This document shows positions 32,131-44,401 of a stretch of 64,000 nucleotides of DNA, piece by piece. The translations under genes were made by a program, and so were the position numbers. Origin of the DNA: Evernia prunastri (taxonomy: Eukaryota; Ascomycota; Lecanoromycetes; Lecanorales; Parmeliaceae). The notes under the pieces were generated by a model. That model ran no database searches, was not told the DNA's origin, and was given only the letters and a program-made list of their open reading frames with translations. The stretch lies in NCBI GenBank assembly GCA_003184365.1, contig NKYR01000062.1:1-64000 (forward strand), written 5' to 3'. The stretch's first letter is position 1. Each line of letters opens with the position of its first letter.

Positions 32131-34219
32131 TATGTAGATCAGCGCTCATGTAGATTGCTTGACTCGTACTAGCTATCCCATACTATATTCTAACTTACCT
32201 CGCACTTGATCCTCGATCCACTCGACCCCATTTCCCCCTTCCCAAGCGTCTGATGTTGCCTAGGATGAGAAGGATGGGAAGGATGGGAATCACTGAGCGA
32301 CGTCTGCCTTCCTTCTTTTCCTGGAACCTTGCCAATCTCATACCACTCCATTCTCCCCTGCTACCCCGGCTGGAGCAATAACGGAAACGTACATCTGCTG
32401 CTAAAATATCACCGACTTTACGCCGGATGGAACCGACTGGTCCCCGTGCATGCTGACCGATGTAGATGCTTACCTTGCCCGCCCCAGCTCATGTCTGTTC
32501 CCGCTTGACGCTTTCGGCCACTTGCTCCGCCGAATCTTCATTTCCATTTCAATCACACAATCTTTGCAACAAGAGAACACGGTATGGGAAGGACAGGCCC
32601 AACACGGGCACCGGCAATAACCCCAAAGTCGGAAATGGAGCCGGACATTGATTGAGCTCAGCAGCTGGGCCCGTCGACAACATCCAACATGGATACTTGT
32701 TACTTTGGCCTCACGTGGCCCTCAACTCATCTACAGAAACCCCCAACTCTATACTACCCGAGGCGGACTCGGTATTTCTAGTGGCTACCACTAAAGGCAA
32801 AGCGAAAGATGTCATCTCATTCAAGACCTCCCAAGGAAGGCAAGTATTCCCTATCCTGTCTCCATTCCCAGAAATTCGAACACGATGCCATTTGCCTCTC
32901 CTTCCCCCAAAAATCCTTGACGACGACTCCTGCTAAGCGACAGTCTTGCATTCACGGCTTACACTTTGATGAGCAGCCGCATCATATCACTCCTTTATGC
33001 TCTACAATTGGTTGCATTCAATCATTTGCCATGTCCCCTTGATGCAAGCCATCGTCAGCGCCGTCCTAAAGCGGTAAGATTCTTGCTTGGCACGCATCTC
33101 GTTGGCCTTGCATGGCTTTCATGCATGACATTGGCAGGTCATCAGGCCAACCTCCTGCGTCGTCCTCCTCTGCGGTGGCTTGCTTTTTGGCTCCATCGGT
33201 ACGGTCTTTCCACTTTCTGCGTCAGTATGCCTGCTCAATGGAGATGGCCATGCTCCTTAATTCTCCGTCCCGCCTGCATATTCTATTGGCTTTTGATCCT
33301 TTGACGGATACGAGTTGTTGCCACGTCGACTGGATAGCGTGCCCAAAACTGCGCCCTGTTCAGCACCAATTTCTTTTCCCAGCAATCCGGAACCAGTTCT
33401 CCAACCGACGTGGTAAGATTCTTGTGTACGCCCATGGATTTAACTCTTTTTGTTGGCTGAGACGATGGTGTTCGCGGCGACATTACGACGCTTTTGGGAC
33501 TTTGAAGACCTTGTGGCCGTGCATCACTGCCCGCATCAGGATTCAGCCGGAACAGCCCTTTATTTGACCGAAGAGGTTCCCGTAGAAAGTCTGCCTCTCT
33601 GCGACACCGCCGATCAATGCGAGCATCAACCGTCATGAGATGTTGCTCGCCTCCGTTCCTACCAAACCTCCCCCCTGTCCCTCAACCCTTTCTCGGAACA
33701 CCACCGTTCGCTTAAAGTTGTGGGCCACCGCGCCCCCGGGTGCGAGCTGATGTGTGTGATCGTGCAACTGCAGAGTGCAGGGTGAAAGAAAATTGAGTTG
33801 CAGACCGCAGTGCTCATGACGCGTTGCTCTTCAGCTTTTGCATGGCTGCCAACTCAGCTCGAGGGTGCATTCGCTTTCTTTCATGCTCGCGCCGATGATG
33901 CAGAAGTATTCGAAAGAATCCACCAAATGGCATCAAGGAAGTAAGGGAAATTACGAGGACTTGCCGGATTTGGATCTCGGACGATGCATTTGGACTGTTC
34001 TTGAGGCCTAGGAAGGCCAGGGGAAGGGAGGATACTGTTCGAACAGTGGCTATGCCTCCCATTCCAACCAAGAGAGAACTTCGGAAAAAGAGGCATCCAG
34101 ACTCTGTATATCCTTTGAAAATTAGGTGAGCGATTTGCTCTGAAGGTGCAGGACGGGTTCTCACTTCCTCCACTTGATCAAATTCCCTGTGGGCAGCGCT
34201 GAGCAAAGGCGTGTTCTCC

Positions 34220-34259
34220 CTTTCTTTCTCCCTTTCTTTCTTTCTTTCTTTCTTTCCTT
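34220..34259 (+). repeat. (CTTT)n microsatellite
   Basis: Tandem CTTT units broken once by CCC. Confidence 0.8.
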
Positions 34260-34376
34260 CCTCAGCGACATCGTCTTCCACACCACACGAATCTCCCCAA
34301 ACACAATCAGTCGCCAAGCAACCGCATGCATGCGCCTCCTACCAGGGAAAAAAGACCCTCAAAACACCCAAAAAAA

Positions 34377-34408
34377 GGAAAGGAAAGAAAAGAAAAGAAA
34401 AGAAAAGT
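34377..34408 (+). repeat. (AAAAG)n microsatellite
   Basis: About six AAAAG/AAAGG units in purine-rich DNA. Confidence 0.7.
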
Positions 34409-35367
34409 GAAAAAGGGCAAAGGCAAAACGAGAACATCCACCAAATAATACCGCCGAGAAAAGGCAAAAAAGGCAAACAAGAAGAATTTCATGCGAGGCG
34501 GAGAAAGTATACCTCCATGCACGCTCACGCCTCATGCCCATTCCCACTCCCACTCCCACTGCTTGGGATCCAGCCCCTCGAAAAGAGAAACCGTCGTAGT
34601 TGAAAAAAAGAAGGTGGTGACCACGACGTGGGCTTCCCACTGTTGATTCCCCGTTCCTCTTCCTCATCCACTTCATCCTTTTCTTTTTTCTTTTTCTCTT
34701 ATCATCTTCTTTTCCTCTTTTGCGTTTATTTCTTACCCTTTTTCCTTTCCCTTTTTCCGTATAGCACGACGACTCCAAGCCGTTGCCGACAGGGATTAAA
34801 AAATAATCGGCCAGGGAGTCGATTTGACCTGATCGTTGAACGAACGGCGTGGGATGTCTATGCTGTACTGTTCTGTCGGTGGGAAAGGGGAAAGGGGAAA
34901 GGGCAACAGGGAAAGTGGCAAGTGGGGTTTGGGAAGGGGGACGGATGCTAGATGCAAAGATGGGAGTCTGTTGCCAGGCGGGTTTAAGACGTGGGTGGAA
35001 CTCGTACGATAAATCCTGTTATTGCTCTGGCTTGCTTTTGCTTTCATGGGGCAGTCTTCTTAGTAGAAAGATAGGAGACGAAGGGCAGATTTGGGAGGAG
35101 AAAGGATGATATATTGACTAGTGATTGATTTAATTGATGGGGGTGCATCAAAAAGGGTGGTAGATAGATAGATACATGCTCATCCTAACCAATATGTAAA
35201 ACGTGGAATGGCATCCATCATTCTCCGGCCTATGTATGACCTTTATGGGAATTATGCAGAATCGTGACGGTCATCGCTATGTGCAACGCCTCCAAGGTAA
35301 ACACTCAAGTTCCCAACTGGAGCAGGAGGAAATACTTCCTCTCCTCCGCCAAAACTAGGTTTCTACC

Positions 35368-38175
35368 TCACTCGTAAAGATCCATGTCCCCCGTCCCGTC
35401 CTGAAGCATCTCCACGGCATCGTCCTCCGCTTCCTCTTCGTCAACCATTGCATCCTCGTCCTCGTCTTCACTGTCGCCGTGATTGGGCAGGACAGTGACT
35501 CGTCCGTCCTCCATCACCACCCGGGCCGTTTCGCCGTCTTGGATACCCCCCCTGAGTATCAGTACTGCCATTCGGTTCAGCACCTCTTTCTCAATCAGCC
35601 GCGCCAGAGGGCGCGCGCCGTATGCTGGAGAGTATCCAGCGGAACCAAGATAGTCTTTGACATCATCCGAACACCAAATCGTGACTTTACGGTCATTTTG
35701 GGAAAGGCGTTTCTGTATCTCTACCAGCCGCACGTCGACAATCTTGCGGATCTCTTTCCTTGTCAAGCGGTTAAAAATGACGATGCTAGATATTCGGTTG
35801 AGGAACTCCGGTAGGAAGTAGTTTCGCAACGAAGTCATGACCATCTCGCGCGTCGTAGCATCGATTCTGCCATCAGGAGCGTTCTGACGAGCGAGATATT
35901 CTGCACCGAGATTGGAGGTCATGACAACTATACAATTGCGAGCGTCAACGATACGACCCTGTCCGTCGGTAATGCGACCGTCGTCCATTAGTTGCAACAT
36001 GACAGTGAGGACTTCCTTCGCGGCTTTTTCCACCTCATCGAAGAGGAGGATTGAGAAGGGCCTTCGGCGAAGGGCTTCCGTAAGCTGTCCTCCCGCATCG
36101 TGGCCTACATAACCTGGAGGCGCACCGATCATGCGAGAGAGCGAGTGTCTCTCTTGATACTCGGACATGTCAAACCGGATCATGGATTTCGGATCGTCAA
36201 AGAGAAACTCAGCAAGAGCTTTCGTGAGCAGTGTCTTCCCTGTGCCAGACGGGCCGCAGAAGAGAAATGAAGGTGGCTGATTAGGATTGCTAAGACCGGA
36301 GCGCTGGAGACGAATGGCGTTTGAAACAGACGTGACAGCTTCCTTCTGACCCACAACTACCTTGCCCAGGTGCTTCTCCATTTGGAGAAGCTTGTCCTTT
36401 TCTGAAGTCCGAAGACGCGTCACTGGTATTCCTGTCCAGCGAGCCACAATCTCATTGATTTGATCAGGCCCCACTGCATCTGTCAGCATAGCTTCTTGAA
36501 CGCCCTCAGACCCACGACGTTCATATAGTTCAGCATCTGCCCGGGCACGGTCGGCTTCAAGTTGCTCAATACGAGCCTTGGTATCGGGCATAGCATAGTA
36601 GAGAAGGTCTGAAGCGGTCTGAAGATCCTTGTTCCGCTCGGCTTCTTCTTGCTTGACTTTCAATTGGTCGTATTTGATCTTTGCTTCTTGAATGTCTTTG
36701 CTACGCTGCTTTTCTGTTTCATATTTCTCACGCATGGGCTTGAGATCCTCTTCAACATTTGCCGCTTCTGCCTGTGCCTGGGAAAGACGGGAGCGAGCAG
36801 CTTCGTCCTTTTCACGCTCAAGTGCATGTATCTCAATTTGCAACTGACGTAGCTTGCGCTCCATCGTGTCGAGTGCCTCTGGTTGGGATTCCCGAGTAAC
36901 TCTGACAGCCGCTGCTGCTTCGTCAATCAGATCAACAGCGGAGTCGGGTAGTCTTCGAGCAGTCAAGTATCGAGCAGCAAGGGTAGCTGCTGCCACAATG
37001 GCGCCGTCAAGGATGTTGACACCGTGGTGAACTTCGTACTTTTCCTTCAGGCCTCGGAGAATTGAGATTGTCTCGGGTATCGTGGGCTCTTTGACCAAGA
37101 CCTGCTGAAATCTCCGCTCGAAAGCCTGGTCTTTTTCAATGTATTTCCGATATTCGGCAAGTGTCGTTGCGCCAATGCAATGTAATTGACCTCTTGCAAG
37201 CATGGGTTTCAGCAAATTGGCTGCGTCCATACCACCTTCTCCACTCGAGCCAGCGCCCATCAGTAGATGGATTTCATCAACGAAGAGGACTATCATCTCC
37301 TTTGAGTCCTCTATCTCTTTCAGGACGCCCTTCATTCTCTCTTCAAATTCCCCCCGATATTTACTTCCGGCAACCAATGATCCGACGTCGAGAGAAAGCA
37401 GCTTGCAAGCTGCCAGGTTTGCTGGTACATCGGCGTTGACAATTCTCGAGGCCAGACCTTCGACGACAGTCGTTTTACCAACTCCAGGCTCACCAATCAA
37501 GACAGGGTTGTTCTTCGTCCTTCGTGACAATATCCTTATGACTCGTCTGATTTCCTCCTCTCGACCGATCACTGGGTCAATCTTGCCCTCCCTGGCCAAA
37601 GAAGTCATATCTATTGTGAACTTCTTAAGGTTCTCATTTTCTTGTTCTGAATCCGCAGTCTTTGAGTCCACTCTTTTAGTGCCGCGGATTTGCTGTATGG
37701 CAGAGTCTATAAGCTTTGTGTTGGGAATATTGGCGTCCGCTAGACATCGTTCAATGGAGGAGTCCTGCGAAAGACACTGAATGAGGTGGTCAATTGCAAT
37801 GTAGCTATCCTTCTGAGTCTTTGATAGTTCATTCGCGTTCCGCAAGACCTTCGAAAACTGAGGAGATATTGAAACATGCTCTGGAGGCGGATCCTGACTC
37901 GGTAATCTGACCAGAGCTTTTTTCATTGCTCGATCGAGCGCTTGGGGGTCACCATGGGCGCGGTCAACGACTTGGCGGAATAAAGGTGATGAGCCTGACG
38001 TATGTGATGCGTTCATGGCTTGTTGCTGATCTTTGGATTCGTCGATCGGCGGATCGAGTAGGGAAACAGCGAGGTGAAGAGGAAGTATCTGAGAGTGAGA
38101 GTATTGCTGGGCGAGTTCGTGGGCGTCGGCGAGGGCCTTCTGAGCCCGGTCTGTGAAGTTCATGCCCGATGCCAT
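35368..38175 (-). CDS. hsp104: Hsp104/ClpB-type disaggregase
   Basis: An intronless gene of 935 aa, close to the usual size for fungal Hsp104. A Clp N-domain (about 1-160) is followed by AAA+ module 1 with Walker A GEPGVGKTT (228-236), pore loop KYRG (272-275) and Walker B FVDE (D300, E301). The coiled middle domain covers about 420-550. AAA+ module 2 has Walker A GPSGTGKT (641-648), pore loop GYVG (688-691), Walker B LLFDE (D713, E714) and the sensor/Arg region LPEFLNRI. There is no mitochondrial presequence, and the acidic tail (EDEDEDA, DEEEAEDD) fits the cytosolic form. It pulls proteins out of heat-induced aggregates together with Hsp70/Hsp40, and it propagates prions in yeast. An intronless structure suits heat expression, and a heat-shock element lies about 310 bp upstream. 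Confidence 0.97.
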   Translation of the reverse strand: MASGMNFTDRAQKALADAHELAQQYSHSQILPLHLAVSLLDPPIDESKDQQQAMNASHTSGSSPLFRQVVDRAHGDPQALDRAMKKALVRLPSQDPPPEHVSISPQFSKVLRNANELSKTQKDSYIAIDHLIQCLSQDSSIERCLADANIPNTKLIDSAIQQIRGTKRVDSKTADSEQENENLKKFTIDMTSLAREGKIDPVIGREEEIRRVIRILSRRTKNNPVLIGEPGVGKTTVVEGLASRIVNADVPANLAACKLLSLDVGSLVAGSKYRGEFEERMKGVLKEIEDSKEMIVLFVDEIHLLMGAGSSGEGGMDAANLLKPMLARGQLHCIGATTLAEYRKYIEKDQAFERRFQQVLVKEPTIPETISILRGLKEKYEVHHGVNILDGAIVAAATLAARYLTARRLPDSAVDLIDEAAAAVRVTRESQPEALDTMERKLRQLQIEIHALEREKDEAARSRLSQAQAEAANVEEDLKPMREKYETEKQRSKDIQEAKIKYDQLKVKQEEAERNKDLQTASDLLYYAMPDTKARIEQLEADRARADAELYERRGSEGVQEAMLTDAVGPDQINEIVARWTGIPVTRLRTSEKDKLLQMEKHLGKVVVGQKEAVTSVSNAIRLQRSGLSNPNQPPSFLFCGPSGTGKTLLTKALAEFLFDDPKSMIRFDMSEYQERHSLSRMIGAPPGYVGHDAGGQLTEALRRRPFSILLFDEVEKAAKEVLTVMLQLMDDGRITDGQGRIVDARNCIVVMTSNLGAEYLARQNAPDGRIDATTREMVMTSLRNYFLPEFLNRISSIVIFNRLTRKEIRKIVDVRLVEIQKRLSQNDRKVTIWCSDDVKDYLGSAGYSPAYGARPLARLIEKEVLNRMAVLILRGGIQDGETARVVMEDGRVTVLPNHGDSEDEDEDAMVDEEEAEDDAVEMLQDGTGDMDLYE

Positions 38176-39437
38176 CTTGAAGACTAGAAGTAGAGTGAAT
38201 GGTTACGACTAGGAGGTCGATATGGGTCCAGCCCAATTCAGGAGTGTGTGGAAGCCGGAGTAGCTTGTGGGGTTTTGGATCGTATTTGTGGATGCTCTCT
38301 TCTGGCCCTCGAACGGTTTGCTATGGGAGACTTGGAGGAGGAAGTTGGGATGAACTTTTGTCGAGGTTGAGTCATTGGTATTAATTCGTCAGTCATAAAG
38401 TCTAGTAAGTTATATACTACCTGAACTCGAGGGCATGGGGGTTATCTAGCGATGGGGACAACGGGTGGGAGTTGCTTCCAGCGCTTTCTAGAACAATGAC
38501 GCTTTCCGGTTTCAGTTAGAGTATTCAGAACTGTAAGGTACTTCTTGGCATTCGGCTTCTAGGACAACACGTCAAACTCTCTTCTTCTTCTTCTTCTTAC
38601 TATCACTATTGTTATGATGGTATTTATTCTCTTAATCAATGGTTGCACCTGCTTTTAATTTCACCTGCCTTTAGTAAAGCTACCCAAGGGGAAAATCTTA
38701 GAGAAACGATCGATCCATACAGTGGTATGTTGGCTTTGAGCGAGTCGGATCACGCCGCTCGAAATGTCTTTGCTCTCAACAAATCAGAGTTGGAAACTCA
38801 ACAGGCATTTTGACGACATTATTTCGGTAGGATACTGATATTTTCATGGCGCAGCAATTTTGATCATTCGAGTTCTAGTTCGGAAATTGAATTGAATAAG
38901 AAACTTGTTTCGATGCATTCCCAAGGTCAAGAAGTGCCACTCGCGTACGAGTCAATTGCGGTGTAGAGGGTTTTGAGTGCACTAAAATGAGGCTGATGAT
39001 CATCGTACCGCAAATTCGAGGATACCATCTACAGCAATTGTCGTCGTCTGATCATGCAAGACCGTATGAGCCTAATTCTTGGGATCAACGCTCTGTTTAA
39101 AGCCAGCTTTCATCTCTGCTTTGACACAGGTCCATACAGAGTGGCAGCATTCACTAATCAGAAGCCCCATTTTGTGGCTGTTTCCTTTCCAATGGTAAAT
39201 CTCCTGAGTGGTCACCTCTGCAGGAAGGCCGCTGAAGACGAAGCAAAAATCAGCTGCACCGGCTAGATTCCTTGGGACTTAGTATTCAAAGTAATTGCTA
39301 GGCGCTACCAGAGGCATTTGATTGACTGACTGACATCAGCTTGGATACCCTCCGATCGAAGGACGAGCGCTGTGAACCTTCGATCTAAAAGCGCTTGAAA
39401 TGCTAGGTACATCTCGGTGAATCAAAGTCCATCTTGA
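38176..39437. other. Spacer between hsp104 promoter and alcohol dehydrogenase 3' end
   Basis: Besides the hsp104 promoter and a CTT trinucleotide run at about 38578-38600, nothing is recognised. A 70-codon plus-strand frame near 39054 is unsupported. Confidence 0.5.
38476..38494 (-). promoter_or_regulatory. Heat-shock element upstream of hsp104
   Basis: TTTCTAGAAC (inverted TTC/GAA pair at 38486-38493) with another TTC ten bases to the left (38476-38478) makes a gapped HSE about 310 bp before the ATG. A second partial site, CTTCTAGGAC, lies near 38558. A TATATA-like box is at about 38410-38417. HSF1 control of Hsp104 genes is well established, so the assignment is likely. Confidence 0.55.
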
Positions 39438-40786
39438 TCAGGATGAAGCCGTTTTCCCCTCCTTCACTCTTTTCATCTCCTCTTCATCAACAATGACTAC
39501 GGCTTTCCCTTGCATCTTTCCGCTATGAGCTAGCTCAATCAGTTTTGGAATTTCCCGGAGACCGAAGAATGGATTCGTCTTGACCGAGATCTTGTGCTCT
39601 GCCACGATCTTCAGCATTTGTTCGGCTTCCATTCGGCTACAGATGAGAGAGCCCTTTATTCGCACGTCGCGGAAGATGAGCTCGTGAAAAGGAACGGAGA
39701 CTTCTGTTGGCTGTAGAAATATTAAGATCACGGACATTAAGATCGAGTTGCGAGCAGGGACTTACCTGAGCAATTTGAATCATAGTTCCACTGGATTACA
39801 ATTTCGCAGTCAGTTTTGCCAATTCGGGGGAGTATATCAAAAGATTAGGAATCTTTGGGAAGTAGAGACTCCCAAGATAATCCGGTCTGCAAAAGGAAAT
39901 ATAGGCTCTGAAGATACGTACTGCATCTTCGTCACAGCACAGGCCAGCGCCGCTGCTCGACCGCTGTCTGAGACATTCACAGTAGCATCCGCACCAGCTC
40001 CGTTAGTAGATCTCATTACTTCTCCAACCACCTTCTCTTTTTCTTGTCTGGCATCTATCAAAATATCCGCTCCACTGTCTCTCGCCAACGCCAACCCTTC
40101 TTCTCTCGCGTCAATTCCTACAACCATTAGCCCTAACGCTTTTGCAAATTGGCAGCCCAGATGCCCTAGGCCCCCTCCAGCCCCTACAATGGCAACAGTT
40201 TCTCCTTTCTTCAATTCCGTCTGCAAAATCCCTCTCCAGACAGTGCATCCTGCACAGGCTAGTGGCGCGGCCGTCTCAAACGAGACCTCGTCAGGTATTC
40301 TCGGGCTTTCACGGCCGTCGACGATCATATATTCCGCAAAAGCTCCATCCAAGGTGACACCCACATGTCCTGCAATGTTAGGACAGTATTGCCGGTAGTT
40401 CTCGTCGCCTAGACAGTCTGGGCAATGACCGCATCTGTTTCTGGGTAGGCCGGCCATAACTAGATCCCCCTTCTTCAAGTCTTTGACTGATGAGCCAAAG
40501 TCAACGACGGTACCGGCCCCTTCGTGAGATCCAATGCAGGGCAATTTCGTCCCCATTATGCCTGCACTGACCATGCCATCTGTGTGACATAGTGATGCTA
40601 CGGCAACTTTGAGAAGAACATCGTGGGGCCCAAGAGCCTCGGGGGTGGGGATATCGTGGATCTTGTAGGGTTTATTGAACTGTCGAGATTTGATGGTATA
40701 AGCCTAAGGTAGAAAAGAGTCCATGTTTTAATTACCTCTACAATCTGTGCAGAAAGCATAGATTTTGGGATGCCTTCAATTGCCAT
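39438..40786 (-). CDS. Zinc-dependent alcohol dehydrogenase (MDR family)
   Basis: Four exons, complement(40736-40786, 39922-40679, 39766-39790, 39438-39710), 368 aa; introns 56, 131 and 55 nt close in phase. Catalytic-zinc ligands are seen in SLCHTD, GSHEGAG and ACAGC. The structural-zinc cysteines are in CGHCPDC and, a little later, YC. The NAD(P)-binding glycine motif is GAGGGLGHLG. The short third exon restores MHGTMIQIAQ. The enzyme should oxidise primary alcohols or reduce aldehydes in the cytosol, and it most resembles the propanol-preferring group. The exact substrate and cofactor are not determined by what I can see. Confidence 0.92.
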
Positions 40787-42579
40787 TGGGAATGAGAGCC
40801 AAGAGCAACTAATTGTTATGATATATTTACCAAATCACTAGCCAGCCTGATTGTGTTAAAGATTTTGTATTGATGGACGATGAGTTACACTACATACTTA
40901 GCTCCGAACCAGTAATGATGTCACAGAAAAACGAGTGGAGCCGAGCAACCCGATGTTCTATCCAGTACTCTATCTCGACTGCATTTCGACAAATGGAATG
41001 AATATAACGAAAATTGTAAATTGACACGGTGGGGAGCCGGGTTCATCATATACTGGTCCGAGAAGACCAACTCGTTATGGCGCTGGTACAATGGCTGCGT
41101 GTCTTCTCCTTTTTACTTGGCTCACTTTTACCTAAGGAGAGGCACTAAAAGGAATGTACACATTTGCTGCTTGAAGGTGAAAATAATTAGACCTTGAGAT
41201 ACTCAGCAATTGCGGTCTTCTTATCAACGTGATGTCTCGGAACCCTGCGTGCATCATGCTATAGAACAACAAGAGTCAGCGCAGTCATTGGACTGGCTTG
41301 AATTATAGCTCTCAAGCCGACCTGGAGAGTGACCTGCCTTCATTTGCTCTGCAGATGACGCCTGCCTTGTTTTTTAACGAGCATTCGAACGCATCACGGC
41401 CCGAGACGTCTACCGATAGCGACAGAGGAAAGCTGTCTGTCCATTCGTAAAGCAAGATCGACGCCCTTCTAGTTAATTAGGTCTTGTACATCCACACTAC
41501 AGCATTGCCAGAAGCAGTGGCTTCCCACAGGGTGGTAGAGCGACTATATCAGATTGCATATCGACAGGTGAAAGTGGGAAATGCACCAGCTTATGGAGAG
41601 TTAACCGCATGTGTACGCGAATCAGTCAGTCACCTACATTCCGAGCGGTAAATCAGCGAAACGTGATACCGTAGGTACAATCGGGGATCGAGCTTGACCC
41701 TAGGGACTTTAGGCCCTATCCACTCTTATCCTCCATGTTGCTTGCCCTTGACAACCGATTAGAACGAGTGTGCAAGCCATTTCGACATCACAAACTTTAA
41801 GGTTTGGTCGCCGTTTCTGGAGGTGGATCCGAGACAGGCTGACTGCGGGGAGACGATACCTGAATCGGTAGAAGCTCTACTTTCCTGTTGGGACAAATGT
41901 ACTGAATCGATCAGATAGATAATCGCTGGGAAACACAGCTGCGAAAAGGGATCTCAAGAAGTATTTGAAAACAGTCAGACCTTGGTGTGAATCACAAAGA
42001 GATACTTAAGTATACACATAGATATATTGCCTACCGACTGCTGTGCTATCCCACGGATTGGCACGCAGTAAAATTCAGGGGTTCAGCCTTACAGCCCCAC
42101 TACCAAAAACCACCAAAACAACGCGTCTTTCAGATTTCAGATGAACGAGTACATCCGGCAGCTGCGCGCGATCATGGTAGGCTAGAACGTATGGGGGATA
42201 AGGTCAAAACATGCGTACCTTGCTTGCATTCTGGAAGGAAAGTATCAGAGCGAGCAAAAATCAGAAAGCCACTATTGAAATTATCTTTAAATTTCACTTA
42301 TGGTTTCACAGACAAAAGGATTCGACGACGAGCACCACCAAGGGGTATTCATGGCTGTAGACTATGTGGGATTCATATATGTAATCATATTGCGTGTTGG
42401 AAGCAGCATTTGGAGGCCATACCATGTATGTAGATTTTTGGTGGGGGATGCCAAGACATTTTACTGCAAAGTCGCCAATCTGTGGGATACGCCCGTAATC
42501 CCTCCTGAATCCCTCCTATTCTTTCCAAAAACCCCAACGTCAATTTATGCGATGCTAATGAACCCCCAAGTATAGAACT
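40787..42579. other. Spacer without recognised gene
   Basis: The alcohol dehydrogenase promoter should lie at the left end. A plus-strand frame at 41987-42433 (148 codons) has several Cys and His but no clear domain, and I leave it uncalled. Confidence 0.45.
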
Positions 42580-44401
42580 TTACATCCACTCACCGCTCAG
42601 CCAGCGGTTGAAGAAGTCTAAGCTTGCCTCTGGTTGATCCAGGGGAACCATATGGCCTCCAGCGTGAAGTCTCATGAACGTCAGATTTCCGTTGCTCTTG
42701 ACTTCGCCAGTCTTTCGGCCATCACCGCCGAGTTTCAAATCCTCGAGTGCCACGTTGTTGTAAGCCTTCTGCCCAGGCCAGTCCAGGGCCTCAGTCCAAG
42801 CTTGGTTCCCAAGCCAGTTGCAGATAAAGTCTGCATCGCCCTGGACCAAGGGTTAGTAACCGCTGAACGAGGCAGTGTTTGCTCTATCAAGAACTTACAG
42901 CGTAGATGAGTATGGGCATTTTTTCAAGGATCCCTGGCACCAAGCGCTGAAAAGGCATCATCCAATCACCGGCAAACAAAAAGTTACGATTCACGTCAAA
43001 ATTACAGCCATCGTATTTTTCGACTTCTGCCCCAAGGGCTTCCATAACCTCTGGCTTGTTGAGCCATTCGCTAATCCATCCAAGTTGACTGTAACAGAGC
43101 GATCCATCTTCGCATGGCACGCGAACATCATAAGGGTTCTGTCCCGTTCGTTGGTAGGGTCCGATAATGGCATTATTGCAGTAGATAGCCGCAGGAACAC
43201 ATGACCAGACACTCTCGCTATTGTAGCAGCCTTCAATGAGTGACTGGCATCGAGGGAGCGCGTTGTCCATTCCCTGACACTGGCTCTCTTCCACGACAGC
43301 TGGCCAGCCACCATCGCCGCAAGCCATAGGCCTGTAGTATTCATATTGAGTGAGGCCGTCCGTAAGACCATTACCGATCAAGATAGATTTCAAATTGATG
43401 TTCCTCTTCTTGTGACTCATAATTTCGGATGTAAACACGGGTATGTAATGTCCAGCGTACGACTCGCCGGCTATATGAAAGTCTTGATGGGCGTATTGAG
43501 GGAATTGCTTGAAGAAAAGGGTGAGCAAAGCGTATACATCCTTGCCGGCCGCGATGGTATCGCTGACTGAGCCTCCGCTATAGGAATAGCCTGTGTTTAC
43601 TGGCTGGTCGAGGAATATTACAGAAGCGTTCGAGTTCCACGAATGTGGATTGTGGACAATGTTCAGCTTATTGTCAATAGAGGCTGGACCAAGCTCGAGG
43701 AAGAGACCCGTCAATGAACTGCATCCAGGTCCCCCATTAAGCCATAAGACGACAGGATCATTTTCAGGATCGTTTCGAGATTCGAAGAACCCTAGTTGGA
43801 GCTATCAGAAAAGGTGATCTCCGGGGATTAAACAAATATATGGGAGGTAAACCCCTGGAAATAAACAGATATATGGGAAATAATCCCCTGGGAATAAACA
43901 AAGAAGTGGGGAATAATCTCCTGGGGACATACAATAGAACAGATGCTTATCGTTGTCGTTATCGTCTAGATAACCGCTGTATTGCTTCACTTTCGGATCC
44001 ACCCCAAGTAAACCCGGGTTTACACCTTTGGCTCTCAGATCATAAGCACTGAGCTTTCCATCAATATCCCTCTCTTGTTCGCCGTTCTCATTCTCAACCC
44101 ATACGCTCTGGACGTCCGCGCCGCGAATAATGTGATCCCAGTGGCTATTTGGTCGGCGGTTGTGCTTCTTGGGCGCTGCAAAGAAGCTGGTTTCCTCCAT
44201 AGCTCCTGGATACAACATAGCGACCTCGTCCCACACGGCTCTGACATCTTTGGGGAGGGATTGCAAGGAGTTCTTTAGGTTCTTGAGGGGTGTTGTCCAG
44301 GAATCTTGCACATGCGGTGGCGCTTGGCCTTGGAGAGGCACTTGCTGCTGTATTGACGCAGCACATGCTGTCGCAAAGAGAGACAATATCAAGACTTTCA
44401 T
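42580..44401 (-). CDS. cpyA: Carboxypeptidase Y-type serine carboxypeptidase (vacuolar)
   Basis: Three exons, complement(43933-44401, 42899-43791, 42580-42840), 540 aa, introns 141 and 58 nt, phases close. A signal peptide (MKVLILSLFATACAAS) and a propeptide of roughly 110 residues precede the mature enzyme. The first splice restores YWFFESRNDP and then LNGGPGCSS, the oxyanion-hole motif. The triad is Ser in GESYAG, Asp in GDADFICN and His in GGHMVPLDQP. Many cysteines match the CPY disulfide pattern. It is delivered through the secretory pathway to the vacuole and removes C-terminal residues from peptides. The first intron is largely a 33-bp minisatellite that also offers extra splice acceptors. 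Confidence 0.95.
43811..43924 (-). repeat. 33-bp intronic minisatellite inside the carboxypeptidase gene
   Basis: Read on the minus strand, units 43924-43892, 43891-43859 and 43858-43826, plus a partial fourth copy (43825 to about 43811), begin CCAGG or CCCGG and end TTTATTY or a variant. The period of 33 is 11 codons and the reading frame stays open through all copies up to a TGA just after. The array makes up most of the 141-nt intron (43792-43932). Confidence 0.85.

Larger units (their letters stand above)
30724..35367. other. Long repeat-rich spacer between regulator and Hsp104 gene
   Basis: No gene is supported in 4.6 kb. Frames at 32652-33640 on both strands and a minus-strand frame at 33814-34317 overlap one another and lack recognisable domains. 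The second translates a microsatellite. Present are heat-shock-like TTCTAGAA motifs near 31.4-31.6 kb, GTAG, TAAGG, CTTT and AAAAG microsatellites, and C/T-rich DNA around 34.6-34.8 kb. Confidence 0.5.

Noticed and set aside
32652..33640. Several overlapping frames on both strands
   Set aside because: They overlap each other, lack conserved-looking motifs and have no consistent introns.
33814..34317. Minus-strand frame of 167 codons with a Lys/Glu-rich start
   Set aside because: The charged part is the CTTT microsatellite read in antisense, and the rest has no domain or splice support.
41987..42433. Plus-strand frame of 148 codons with Cys/His pairs
   Set aside because: The Cys/His spacing fits no zinc-finger class I know and the frame is isolated.
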